A DNA stretch of 64,000 nt from Guillardia theta CCMP2712 (Eukaryota; Cryptophyceae; Pyrenomonadales; Geminigeraceae), in contig NW_005434517.1 in assembly GCF_000315625.1 (NCBI RefSeq), positions 42,052 through 106,051 on the forward strand, given 5' to 3'. Every line of letters begins with the position of its first letter. The stretch's first letter is position 1. A program made the translations under genes and the position numbers. Shown here one piece after another: positions 10,554 through 21,956 of this stretch. Below the pieces are notes generated by a model. That model saw only the letters and a list, made by a program, of their open reading frames with translations. It did no database searches and was not told where the DNA came from.

Positions 10554-13163
10554 TCACAGTCGATGGAGGTGACTGTCTAGCTCCAGCTGGATGTCTCGCC
10601 ATGCGCCTCGAAGAGCGTCGAGCTTTGTCCTCCTCATCTGCGGGAGAAGTCACGCGACACGAGAGGAGGAGGAGGGGGAGATCAGGGACACGTCAGACAC
10701 GCAGGACAGAGAGATAGCAACGTAGGAGCGAAGAAGGACAGGCTGATGTCAGAATCACCTTGTCTGCCTGGATGAATGCTTCTCGTTTACGATGAGTAAC
10801 CTGAGAGTTTTGAGAATCAAGAAAGTCATCTCCTTTCGGCTCGATCTGCTCCTCACCTCCGTCACATGCTTGTTGATCTTGTCTTTGAACATTCTGAACT
10901 CGCTGGCAGCAAACCTGTAGATTCTCGTCACCATCGTCCTCCCTCTCTGCCGTCTCCTTGCCTCATGATGTCTTCTTGGCTCGCCAGGATGCTTGCCTGC
11001 TGGTATCGCATCTGCGCCTCGAAGTCTGCCTTGGCGATGCGCCGAACCTGACGAGGCCGAGTAAGTGCATAAAGGCGGAGAACGAGGAGAGTCAAGGCGA
11101 GGGAAAATGTGATGGAGAGGGAAACAAGGACAACAAAAAGAAAATGGGAGCAGGGAGCAGGGAGCAGGGAGCAGGGAGCAGGGAGCAGGGAGCAGGGAGC
11201 TAGAAGAGCGTTCTGGTCAGAAACCTCATCAGCCGTCTTCATTCTTGCCATCACGTGCCGTCTCGTGTGTATGAACTCCCTGCAGCGAAGGCTCAACCCC
11301 AAACCTCTTCGCATCCTCTCTAGCAATCAACACCTGTGAACAACGTCCATCCACCTGCTCCTCATCGTATCCCTCATCTCCACCATCATCGTCTTGATTT
11401 GCTGCTGGGACCTGAGACGGGGACAGCAAGTACTCAGGGACGTTGGGATATGTCAAGCTTTCAATCACTGTTTCTCTCTTTGCGCGACGTTGAAACTCTT
11501 GCTGCAAGCTACACGCAACATGTCAGCATTCCTTGGAGACTTCAAGTTATCTTCACCTTTCCTCATCACATCCGCTGGAGTTTGACCCATGACAACCTGC
11601 TGACCCACTTTACACCTTGTCAAAACTTGTCGCTCCCTCACTGACCTCAGCTTCCAAGTTGTTCTCGCCCGCTTCATATCGCTGGTTTTCATATCGTCGA
11701 AATGAGCTTGTATTCTGGTTTTGCTTTCTTCTGAAACGTCTCCGCCATCAGCAAAAGCAAACTGGAAGTGTAGCAGACCTTGATAAGACGTCCTTGGCCC
11801 TGGAGTACTCCATATCGTGACCCTCCCCCTCCGCTTCCCTCAGGCCCTTCCCATCCCTCCTCTCGGAGAAGGAGATGAATTCTCCATTCTTAGTGATGAA
11901 TCCACAAAGAGATCCCTGGAGGGAGATTGGGCTCGCTTCCTTGAGCTCCAGCCCTGGTGTAGACTCGACCTCTACCATGGCATGGTAGACATCGTTCTGC
12001 AAGGATCTGAGGACCCTTGCACTCCTGCGAGTGCTGTCATGCTCCTGCTCGCCCATGCTCTCAGAGTTGCTTACCCGTCCGACGATCGTCGCTCCATCGC
12101 TCTCTTCGCAGTGTTTCTTCCCGGCCCATTCAGCATCCTGTCACAACTTCAATCACAAGATCACAAGGTGTTATGTTGTAGACATGACAAGAAAGTGATC
12201 CATGGCTCTTGCACTATCAGGCACAACAACCACGTTGATGTCCATACCGCTTGTTGAGTTGCTCCTCAGTCCAGGTGCTCTTCAGGCTTGCAAACTTATC
12301 GGCGCGGTTCCAATCTTCAATCCCTCCGAGCAGGGGCACGGGCTTGTTCCTTCCCTTCGCCGCTTCTCTCTTGTCCCGCCTCCCTGCTCTCATCTTGCTC
12401 TTGTGCCCTGACCTGTTCCTCCTCACCTGACCTAGGTTCAAGCGCGTATCTGCTCGCATCTCCTCTCCCCGCATGCTCTCTGGCTCTGCAGCAAGGACGA
12501 TGTCCGAAAGCGTCATGACGATGTCGATGAGGTTGCCTGAAGTACGTCAGCCTCTGCTCGCTCTGGGGTCTATCTGCTTACTCAGTGCCGTGATTCTCCC
12601 CATGCAGATGTGGTCGGCAGAGATGTGGTCCAGACTCGCTCCTATCACCTGCGGGCCACGTCAGACTTAACACGCAACGTACCTGAGCTTGCCTCTCCCA
12701 GAAAGAAGAGCAGGGCCCGCGTGTTGTGCCTGTCGTCGTCCTCCGTCACGGGGTTGCGGTTGAGCCCGGGGACCTCAAGATGGAGCATGGCCTCAACGAC
12801 GGCGATGAACATGTTGGGAGTGCATTGATCTAGCGAGCTGATTCGCTCGGGTATCCCCACCCTACCAGTCATCAGACAATGTTTGTGGGGACAAGAGGAC
12901 AGGTGGGCCATCGCACCTGGGAAGTAATGCGGTGTTGATAGACTTGACGTACTGCTCGATCACACGATCGTGCAGGTGTCCTGCAGACAAGTCATTCCAA
13001 CAACTTGATGCTTGACAAGCCTACCAAGTTGCTCTTCTGCTGCTACAAGATTCTTGGCCCAAGATTCCGAGGTCTTGAAATCCGAATGGAACGAGCGTGT
13101 TTGATCTGAGTCCTCATACAACATGCCGAGGACTGTTTGCTTCAATCTTTGATCAGCCTGCAA
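10554..13163 (-). CDS. CEP95-like centrosomal protein
   Basis: Human CEP95 is a centrosome/spindle-pole protein with an N-terminal calponin-homology-like domain and a coiled-coil C-terminus. Here the N-terminal region reads EQYVKSINTALLP, then ISSLDQCTPNMFIAVVEAML, then VPGLNRNPVTEDDDRHN, then VIGASLDHISADHICMG. This matches the CEP95 pattern (TPxMFVAxYE, EDxAHN, SLDHI) in order and spacing. Later exons give DIVMTLSDIVLAAEPES, ADFEAQMRYQQASILASQED, NVQR-type helices and a last exon MRRTKLDALRGAWRDIQLEL ending DSHLHRL-stop (stop codon 10554-10556). At least ten exons are needed. An upstream block at 12990-13163 (QRLKQTVLGMLYEDSDQ) is taken as the 5' end, but earlier exons are possible. Assignment rests on the N-terminal domain. 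Confidence 0.6.
11148..11201. repeat. GGGAGCA 7-bp tandem repeat
   Basis: About seven heptamer units on + (CTCCCTG on -) lie within an intron of the CEP95-like gene. Confidence 0.9.
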
Positions 13164-13530
13164 AGAAAGATTGAGTTAGTCCAATCTGTACTTCACTTTG
13201 TTGATTTGCATGGAATAAGCTTATCAGGGCGGAAAACAATCATCCGTTTCCTACTTCCTGCATACAACATTCCCTCATCATCTTCTTCTTCTTCCTCTCC
13301 TGCATGGTTCCTTGTCGCAACCCAACCACCTCCTCCCACTCCCCTCTCCTCCCTCGTTCCTCCTCGATCTCCTTTCATGGGATCCATTGTATTGGTTGTG
13401 CTCGAGAAGGGGTACTATACGGTCGGAGAGTAGGGTGGGGTGGGGACAGTTACTCTTTGTGGTCAAACATTTTACTCAAAATGATAACAAGCCCGCCTCA
13501 TTATATCAGCGAGGCGGACTTGATATATGT
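13164..13530. other. Intergenic between divergent genes
   Basis: Contains a TTC/CTC-rich stretch (13270-13300) and a GTAGGGTGGGGTGGGG block at 13432-13446. It probably holds the promoters of the CEP95-like gene (-) and the next gene (+). No specific element could be assigned. Confidence 0.4.
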
Positions 13531-13813
13531 TCGTGAATGAGGGGACGAGGGGCAATCGTATTAACGGCCGTCGGGGAGCGAAATGGGGAGCAGGAGAGAG
13601 GGAGAGGAGGAGAAGGTGAACGGATGCTGAGAGAGGAGAAGGAGGACGTTGAGGACTCAGATATGCTGAATGGTTCGAAAAGTTCCTTGCAGCCTGATGG
13701 CTCCATGAGTGTTGTCCATGCTGGCGGCGGCGTTTGAGGAGAGGAGAGCAGTCGTGCAAGTGGATAGTTTTCAAGGATAACTATCCTCCACTTTCCTGCA
13801 AGAAGCCATCCCA

Positions 13814-16014
13814 ATGCTCGCCCAATCTCCTGGAGGAGGACGTAAAGGAGGATCCTCCCACTTGGAGTCCATGCACAAGCCTGTTGAGAAGGGGGGGAGC
13901 GTGCGGCAGGTGCTGGAGCATCGGGAAGAAGCTAAGCCTGTGATGAAGCATGGGGCTGACAAGAAGAGGCATGCTCAAGCGGATCACAAGCAGCAGCATC
14001 CAGTATGGCGCCCAGGAGGGTATGCTCTCGTTGGCGATATGTACAAGGACAACGGAAGGAAGGTACGATGGTCAGTCCTTGCTTCCTATGACCTGACCAT
14101 ATTCGCCTCAAGGTTGCTCGGGGCCCTTACTTTGGAGTCCCCCGGGACTACTGGAGGAGGGAGGAAGAGAACCTCTTGCCTTCTGCTGGGCCAGGCGCTC
14201 AAGCCTCCTCCCCGTTGATCCATCACAGGAGCGCAGTGAAGCCGCAGCAGGGAATCTACGGTTTGCACTCAGACAAGCAGCAGGTCTGGAAAGTGGAACA
14301 GAAGCGAGGAGGAAGAGGGGGCGAGGAACAGGAGCGAGGAGGAGAAAGGAATGGGAGAAGGAACGGAGGGGGGGGGAAGTGAGATTGAATGATTGTACAG
14401 GTGTGGGAGAGTGTCATACCAGCTAGAGCTGGACCATGGTCAGTGTTCAAGCAGAGGTATCATCTGCAGAACGGACCCAGCCGTCCCCTTCCTAAGGTTG
14501 TGATGGAATGCAAGGAAGAGATGATGAAAATATTGAGTGGCAAAATTAAGAAATGATGATGGCAGCTACATGATTATGATAGTGAAGCCGCTGCTGCTGC
14601 CTATGATGATGATGGTGATGATGATGATGATGCATTGGATGAGAATGACGACATGAAGGAGAACAACGATGGTGACGACGGTGATGATGATGGTGATGAT
14701 TTTTCTCAGGGGGTTGTCAAGGTTGGACCTGATTGTGTCGGTCCCATCGTCGAGTTCCGTGAGAGGAGGGCAGACATGCGAGATCATGCGAGAGGGCACG
14801 AGAGGATCGATGTGGACAGGGTGCAAGTGTATCCCCCATGGCCGATAGCCCAGGCCATGTGAGTCACCAGTGATAGCAACGATGTTGCGCTGTTGATCGT
14901 TATGGCAGAGAACAAGCATGGCAGGGACAAGAGAAGTTTGCGAAGAGGGGCGTGTATTTCGAGGATGACCTCAAGTTTGAGGACCAATCAAGGTCAGGGA
15001 TGAAATCGGCGCAGCAGATTTGAAACTCATCGCAAAATAGACCTCAGCAGGCGCCCTTGAATGCGAGGAGGAGAAAGATCATAGCGGATCTGTTCAGCAG
15101 GATTGGGCCAGGATCCGACGGCAAGCTAGAAGTCCAGGTGATGCCGTCGGCCGAAAGTTCAGCCACATTCTCATCGCTATGGTCTCAGGAACTTTTCAAG
15201 GCGATGAAGGTCGATAAATTCAGGAAGTTGTTTGACTACACGTCAAGGTCGGCTCCTCGTACTCCACCACAACCATTCTCTCCTCCTCCTCCTCCTCCTC
15301 CTCCTCCTCCTCCTCCTCCTCCTCCTCGTCTTGACTTTCAGCTCTTGCAGGCAGGGAACGAAGGTTGTGAGAGATGACGAACAGGAGCATCTTGTTGGTT
15401 TGTTTGTGTCGCTCCTCAAGCATGAGGTACTCTTCCTCCTCCTCCTCCTCCTCCTCCTCCTCCTCCTCCTCCTCCTCCTTCCTCCACCTCCACCTGCTTC
15501 TCCTCTTCCTCAATGTCTGCAGGCTAGAGACTTTCGGAACAACATGGCATTTCTTCCATCGAGCAAGGTCAGAAAGATTACTGCACATTGCCAAGCATGT
15601 TATCCTCCCCCTCCTCCTACTACTACTACTACTACCACTACTACTACTACTTGTCTTTTACCTCTTCCTCGTCATCTCCATCATCATCATCTCCATCATT
15701 ATCAACAACAATATGATCATCACTACATCAATCGCAATAGTTTTTTTCAAGTCGTATTGTCTTCTGCCCCACCATCACTCCCTCGCGCTCCATTTCTCTA
15801 CTGCTCGTCATTTTCGCATCAGGGAGGCGTCGGGTGGAGAAATTTGGCTCAGGCCGACGCCAAGATCACCAGCCAAGAGTTTGAACAGGTACGTCTGACC
15901 CCAGCTGAGAGCCCAGCAGGCTTTGACATTTCTCAGGTGATGGTAGCATTGGGCTGCCACATCTATGAAGATGAAGAGTTCAGGACGCTCACTCGCACAC
16001 TCTTTGAGGAATGA
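13814..16014 (+). CDS. Unidentified protein with EF-hand-like C-terminus
   Basis: Exons readable on +: 13814-14060 (MLAQSPGGGRKGG, KHGADKKRHAQADHKQQHP, GGYALVGDMYKDNGRK), 14113-14320 (VARGPYFGVPRDYWRREEEN, SAVKPQQGIYGLHSDKQQVW), 14401-14550 (ESVIPARAGPWSVFKQRY, VVMECKEEMMKILSGK), 14580-14860 (acidic D-run, then VGPDCVGPIVEFRERRADMR), 14930-15000 (KFAKRGVYFEDDLKFEDQSR), 15060-15250 (RRKIIADLFSRIGPGSDGK), 15352-15427, and finally DAKITSQEFEQ spliced to VMVALGCHIYEDEEF, stop at 16014. The segments GPGSDGKLE and DAKITSQEF resemble EF-hand loops, so Ca binding is possible, but the loops are imperfect. An upstream exon at 13604-13734 is possible. Introns contain long CCT arrays. No family name can be given. 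Confidence 0.55.
15283..15327. repeat. (CCT)n microsatellite in intron
   Basis: About 15 CCT units lie just upstream of the exon beginning near 15352, in the position of a polypyrimidine tract. Confidence 0.95.
15432..15480. repeat. (CCT)n microsatellite in intron
   Basis: About 16 CCT units in the next intron of the same gene, again close to the following acceptor (GTCTGCAG, about 15523). Confidence 0.95.
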
Positions 16015-16183
16015 CGGAGCGGCAAGAGGTCGGAGGTAGGCCAGAGGGGGATGTGCTGGGAAAGGAGAGCAGGAGGCAGGAAGGGGGAGAAGGAGAAGGA
16101 AGAGGAAGGGAGGGCACTGAAGCTAGGCGTGTTAGACATCCGTTGACTGATTTTCTTTCTCAGCTCATCCAGGAAGGGCTCGA

Positions 16184-19048
16184 TCACTCGCGCATGCTGG
16201 AGACTAGCAGGCAGGCGTTGACGCCGCCGAAGCCGAACGAGTTTGACAGGGCGACCTCTAGTCCTGTGACATGTCAGCAAGTCAGCTGGAGTAGGAGCTG
16301 GGTCCACCTGGGGCGTCTTGCACCGTCTGCTGGGCGATTCTCAGCTCGATCGGGATGTCAGTTGATCGCTGGTCGAGGTTGGCGGTTGGTGGGATCTTTT
16401 GGTGGTAGACAGCAAGAACTGAAGTTATCTTAGCACCACCTGCGCTACCAACTCCTCCTCCTCCTCCTCCTCCTCCTCCTCCTCCTCCTCCTCCTCCTCC
16501 TCCTCCTCCTCCTCCTCCTCCTCCTCCTCCTCCTCCTCCTTCTCTTCCTAATCTTCCCCACAATCAGCATAAATGGCCATCATGATCTCCCTCTCCCCCT
16601 CCCCTTCCCCCTCTCTCTTCCTCTACCTCTCAACCACTCCCACTCTCTTCCTCTGCCTCTTCCTCTTCCTCTTCCTCTTCCTGTTCCACCTGTCGCTGCT
16701 GCCTCCACTGCCCCAGCAGCGCCAAGCAGATGTCCGAGAGCTCCTTTGACGGACGTGAGCTGAAGGAAACTTCAGAATCATCCTCTGAACCCCAGCTGGA
16801 CGCAAACTTACGACGAGGTCGTTGCAACCCGCAAACGTCTTTGCGATTGCTCGAGCCTGAGGGGCAGCAGGTTGAGGATGAGGAAAGAGAGACAGGGGGG
16901 AGGAGGAAGTGGAGATGGTGGGAGAAGGGGAAGAGGAGGGAGAGTGAGACAGAAAGACAGAGGGAGGGAGAGAGGGAGCAGGAGAGATGTGGAGAATGGG
17001 GAAGGAGAAGAGATAAGGATGAAAGAAAAGACATCAGAGAAGGGGAAGGAAAAGAGACAGAGAGCACAAAGGGAAGAGAAAGAAATGAAGGAGGTTGAGG
17101 AAGGAGGAGGAGAGAATAAGAGGAATGGCGGGAGAGAGCAGATAAGGCGACAAAGGAGTTCAAAACCTCGCAAGCGTCTCCTACGGGGGTGGAGGTGGCA
17201 TGGCAGTTGATGTGGCCGACCTGTCAGTGGAGATTAAGAGGATGCAGAAGCTGCGCTGTCAGGTGAGGAGAGCAGAGGAGGAGGAAGAGGAGAAGAGAGT
17301 AGAGGACAGTTGTAAGGGTCAGGCGAGGAGGAGAGGAGGAAGCAGGAGGCAGGGAGGAAGGAAGAAAGAGAGGAAGAGGAGAAATAGAACGCAGGAGAGG
17401 ATGAGAAAGAAAAGAGGGGATGGAAAGGGGAGCAGGAGAAGACTTCACCTGTTGAGGGCTAACACCGCCCATGTCCATGGCAGCCTGAAGAGAAGAGGAA
17501 GTAACGGGAGGAACAGAATGAAAAGATGAGGGAGATCTGTCATGGGAGGAGGAGATGGAAAGGGAGAGAACTTGACGAGAACACACAAAAGAGGGAGAAG
17601 GAGAAAGCAGGAGAGGCGAGCAGGAGAGGCGAGCAGGAGAGGCGAGCAGGAGAGGAGAAGAGGAGAGGAGAAGAGGTTAAGGGCTGTGACAACAAGTCAG
17701 GGCAAGAACCTTCATGACCCTGGCAGCTCCTTCGCCATCTGATTGAAATCATTACGAAACCCACGAGACTGTCAAGTTACCTTCGGGAGGAGAAGTGATA
17801 TGATAGGCGTCGCCTCCAGAGCCCCAACCCCGAATCTTTTGAAAGCTCGGTCATGCTTTCTTCCTCTAGCTTCTTCTCTCTCCTCCTCTCTAACTCATCC
17901 TCCTCCTCTATCTCCTCCTCTTCTTTCCTCTCTAACTCATCCTCCTCCTCTATCTTCTCTTCTTCTCCTTGCCATTGCCATATCACTTAAACTTCCCTCA
18001 CCTCGGCATAAATCCTTGCTCCCCGGCTGTAAAAATTCAAACGAGTCAGCAGGAGGTAATGACAGGAGCAGATGGGAGGACGGAAAACATCCTCTGATGA
18101 AGAGCCAGTGAACCAGCCATGGATGCGATGTGCTTAGGAGCAGCAGAGGAGGAGGTAAGAGAAGAAGCACGCGGGGAAGGCGCAGGGAAAGGAAGCAAGA
18201 GGAGGAGGAGGAGGGACAGGCACCTTCTCGCCATCTCCAGCTCCTCAAGCACCAGCACGGCACTTCCCTCCCCCATCACAAAACCGCATCTGCTCTCCTC
18301 CCTCAGCCTCGTCCGCCAACGTCTCCCTCACCTCCTCGCGTCGAAGGGTCTAGAGGCAGAGCTCCTGCGCCATCGTCATCCCGTTGCTCCCAGCAGGTCT
18401 CAACCTCACGGGTCCTCGTTGAACTCGCATGCCAGGGACTTTGCGCGCGAGAAACCGGCGACGGCAAGAGGCTCCATGCAAGATTCCGTTCCTCCTGCAC
18501 CAACAGCACGCCGTCATGACCGCCAAACCTGCACCACCACTACCTCAACCACATCCACTACCTCCACTACCTCCACTACCTCAACCACATCCACTACCTC
18601 CACTACCTTCACTACCTCCAGCTCTTCCCCTCCTCCACCACCACCACCACCACCACCACCTCCTCCTCCTCCTCCTCCTCCTCCTCCTCCTCCTCCTCCA
18701 CCACCACCACCACCACCTCCTCCTCCTCCTCCTCCTCCTCCTCCTCCTCCTCCTCCTCCTCCTCCTCCTCCGGCTTTATCACCCTTTCCTCTCCCCCCCT
18801 TCTATTTCATCCTCCTCCCAGGTTCTGCCAATTCACCCTCCTCAAATTCACTTCGCATTCTATCGCTGCCGCCTTCTCCCTGTTCTCTTTTCTTCACCTT
18901 GGGAACGAAGAATGGCGAGAGCTTGCGAGGGCTGGTTGTGACTAACTATGAATATACGTCAAGGGGAAGAACCCAGTCACCAAATCCAACGTCATCTCAA
19001 TAATCTACAGCACAACACTTTGATCATCACTTTTTTCATCATCATCCT

Positions 19049-19082
<34 letters not shown>

Positions 19083-20113
19083 TAGGCATCTACCCTCATA
19101 CCTTTCCAGCTTCCACGATCTCCCCTAGAGCTCCAATACCGCTGCCAACACACACCGCAATCTTGGGTAACATGCTCTCTCCCCAGATGTCTTTCGGCTG
19201 CTCCATCCTATCAGTTGACAACTCCTCCGCTCCATCCCAACCTGCACAAACTGCCTGCTCCCCTCCTTTGCTGCGTCTCGCAGCGCCTCGTCAGCCTGAC
19301 ATGTCTCAGCTGCCGAGCTCGATGACTCGCTGCTGCTCACCGCTAGGATCGCAAGCTGAACGAAAGGAGCGTTGCGAGAGGCAGGATAGTCCGGCAGGGC
19401 TGCAGCACCAGCGCATGAGCTCACATACCCTGACCGAGGCATCAAGTGGAGTTGGACCTGAAGGGTTGAGCTCGTGTGGTAGCTCTCCTCGTGGTACCGC
19501 AGCAGCAACCTGCAAGACAAGTAAACAGAAGATATCAACTGAATGGATGTCCTCCTCCTCCCCCAGATCTTCGCTCACTCCCTCCCTCCCTCTCGCACTC
19601 GCTCGCTCACTCACTCACCTTGCAAGGTAAGTTGGCATACGCTTCCCCTGTGGACATGTCAGGAGCAGCTTGCAGTATGGCTGGTAACCTTCCAGCCTTC
19701 TGACTGCGCTCGTTCCTGAAGTGATTCCTTCCCAGCTGCCAGTAAGACTCAGGAGTCCACAACGGGGAGAAGAAGAGAAGAACAAGATGAGAGAATAAGA
19801 AGCGAAGGGAAGGGACGACACGACACGACACGACACGAGAGGCAAGGAGAGGAGAGGAGGCGAGGCGAGGCGAGGCGAGACGACACGACACCAGAGGGGA
19901 GGAGAGGAGAGGAGAGGGGAGGGGTGGAGACGAGACGAGACGACAGCAGCAGCTGAGGATAAGTGGCAACATGGGGATTGACAAATATTCATAGCATGGC
20001 ATACTCCAGAGATAGAAAATGCACACTCAATCGTTTCAGTCTGACAACCTGATCTTCGTTCCAACACCGAAGGGAGTTACCATCCCTATCCCAGTCACCA
20101 CAACCCTCCTTGA
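16184..20113 (-). CDS. fabF: 3-oxoacyl-ACP synthase II (KAS II/FabF type)
   Basis: KAS II condenses malonyl-ACP with acyl-ACP in type II (plastid or mitochondrial) fatty-acid synthesis. Exons on - read in family order: RRVVVTGIGMVTPFGVGTK (about 20110), GEAYANLPCK, VAAAVPRGELPHELNPS, ALPDYPASRNAPFVQLAILA, ADEALRDAAKEG, LPKIAVCVGSGIGALGE, GGTESCMEPLAVAGFSRAK, SSASRPFDARR, GFVMGEGSAVLVLEELEMAR, GARIYAE, GSGGDAYHITSPPE, DGEGAARVMK, AAMDMGGVSPQQ, VGHINCHATSTPVG (active-site His), LTSVKGALGHLLGAAGAVEA (Lys/His motif), SVLAVYHQKIPPTANLD and ALSNSFGFGGVNACLLV, then stop at 16184-16186. The exon that should carry the catalytic Cys (TACATG-type motif) between GSGIGAL and GGTES was not found; that interval (18530-19090) is dominated by CCT/CAC repeats. 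The 5' exon(s) with the start codon and any transit peptide were not located. Confidence 0.88.
16452..16541. repeat. (CTC)n microsatellite, about 30 units
   Basis: Lies in the intron before the SVLAVYHQKIPPT exon of the ketoacyl synthase. The sense (minus) strand is therefore GGA-rich, unlike the CCT-sense introns of neighbouring genes. Confidence 0.95.
18530..18772. repeat. Compound CACTAC / CCA / CCT repeat
   Basis: ACCTCCACT-type minisatellite passes into CCA and then long CCT runs, interrupted by CCA blocks. It lies within the ketoacyl synthase gene, at the place where the catalytic-Cys exon is expected. Confidence 0.95.
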
Positions 20114-20166
20114 TGTCCATCAGAGTCACTTGAAGCATGTAGCCTCTCCTAGTTCAACAACCTTCG

Positions 20167-21956
20167 TTGCCGAAAAGGAGGAGGAGAAGTAATACTGAGA
20201 GAGGAACTGGTGTAGCGTTCAGAAGGTCAGTACTCCCATCCTCTCCCTCAGCGCGCTCTTCTTACAAGCTCCTTGTTGCAGTGCATATGACACGGCGACA
20301 GTTTGAAGAGATCATGATTGAATCGGGGAAATGGCAACAACCTGTCCTCAAACAAGATTACTTTCATGCGCTCTACCAACTCTATACAAAGCGTCCTCCT
20401 CACCCTTCTCTCCTCGTGCCTGCCCTCTGCCCCCCTTCTTCCTCTTGTGCTCAATCAGATCTTCTCCCTCCGCCATTCCTGCTCTTCTCCTCCCCTCCTT
20501 CATTTTGCGTCCCCCCTCCACCCCCCTCTTCACTCCCTCCCTTCCCCCTCGTACTGCCAGCATTTCCCTCTTTGTTGCGCCCGCTGGTGACAAGGTACTT
20601 GTGGGGTGGGTACTTTTGTATGCGAGGCAGGGGTAGACAACCGGTCAGGATCATGGTTTGATTTATGGGCGCAGTCGGAGATGGCGGGGGAGGGAGAGGA
20701 GGAGGAGGAGGATGAGGGAGGGAGGGAAGAGACAAGATGGCAAGAGACCGATCGCTGGCTGTCCAAGCGCATGGCGAGCCTTGAAGAGACGAGAGGAGAC
20801 GACGACAAGGTGTTGCTGAAGGCAACCAATGGGGTCGGGACAGGTCAGTCGATCGAAAGTGTCGGTCTGACAACATGCTGCATGTCGATAATCTTTGCGT
20901 TGAAATTTCTTTGCGTTGAAGTTTTGTTCGTAGAAGCTCCTCCAAGAGCTGGGCGAAGCATGGATTGTTTACGTCATTCAGGCTCAAATCCTCGCCATGT
21001 CGTTGACAGGGAGGATCGGTATTGGGGAAAGCGTTGGCGGGGAAGGCTGGATGGGAAGGGAGGAAATAAGAGCAAGGCTGCTCAGAGGAGCCTCTAGCTC
21101 CCCAATACCTCGAGAGTGCTTCATGTGCGGATCAGAAAAGGTGAGCCAAGGCTGCCGTGCCAGTCCCGAAGAGCTCACGGTCAACAGCTCCATGCAGGGA
21201 TGGCGCAGCAGGGGGGGCTGTGGAGAGCGTTCCTGTGTGCGGACTGCTACCCGCACATGGTGATTTCATCATGGCAAGGAGTGTTTCGAGAGCTCGGCGA
21301 GGACAATGGGCTAGAAGTCCTCCTGCTCCGAGGCAGATGTCAGCTCGTACGCCTCTGCTAACTCAGTATGGCCAGTAACGCCCCGGCAGTGCTGTACTCG
21401 CGGTGGGTTCCGAGCTCAGGGAGGACAGGAAGCCAAGAGGCGCATCTTTTGTGCCGTCCACAAGTCACGGGGTATGATGGGCGGGCGTGAGAGAGGAGGA
21501 GGAGGTTTGAGCAAGGAAGCAGATGCTATGGACTACCGCAACCCCCGATGCTCCTCCTCCGGCTGTCAGGTGCCCCCACCAAGCTCCTCGCTCTCCTCCT
21601 TGTCAACTGAGACCGTGTGCTCCAGCGCGTGGCTTCCTGGGGCAGGTGGCAGGGGAGGAGGGAACGATGCCGTCTGCACAAGTAGCGCCCATAGCCCGAT
21701 AGTCGTGCTGCTCTAATGGCTTTCTAGAATTGACAAGGACGTTTACCTTCGCACTTACAACAAGTCGGATCCTCGTTCATGTACCCCCGCCTCCTCCTCC
21801 CTCCTTTCCTACCTGCTCACCAGCTGTGCAGATCCGAGGTGTAATGCAGTTGGAGGATGCAACAAGACGGCCTCGTGGGGCGACATCGACGGGGGGGGCC
21901 TGCGGACGGACAAGCCCAAGTACTGCAGCCTGCATAAGAGAGAAGGACAGATGTGA
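20167..21956 (+). CDS. EsV-1-7 cysteine/histidine repeat protein
   Basis: EsV-1-7 repeats are short putative zinc-binding Cys/His motifs known from the Ectocarpus virus EsV-1, brown algal IMM proteins and some other algae. Coding blocks on + are: about 20260-20395 (RRQFEEIMIESGKWQQPVL, KQDYFHALYQLYTKR), 20690-20845 (WQETDRWLSKRMASLEET), 20985-21138 (GWMGREEIRARLLRGASS, PRECFMCGSEK), 21187-21320 (AGMAQQGGLWRAFLCADCYP, HMVISSWQGVFRELGEDNG), 21385-21475 (CCTRGGFRAQ, RRIFCAVHKSRGM), 21530-21570 (DYRNPRCSSSGC) and about 21830-21956 (DPRCNAVGGCNKTASWGD, KPKYCSLHKREGQM-stop). The CxxxGC...YCxxHKxxGM pattern occurs about twice. CFMC...CADC may be a further zinc finger. The start exon is uncertain. 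It is divergent from the ketoacyl synthase gene. Confidence 0.65.

Noticed and set aside
15220..15594. Minus-strand poly-Glu ORF
   Set aside because: It is antisense to exons of the + strand EF-hand-like gene and made of GGA/GAG repeat.
18119..19003. 294-codon + strand ORF with a long poly-Pro run
   Set aside because: It is antisense to ketoacyl synthase exons and is open only because of CCT/CCA repeats.
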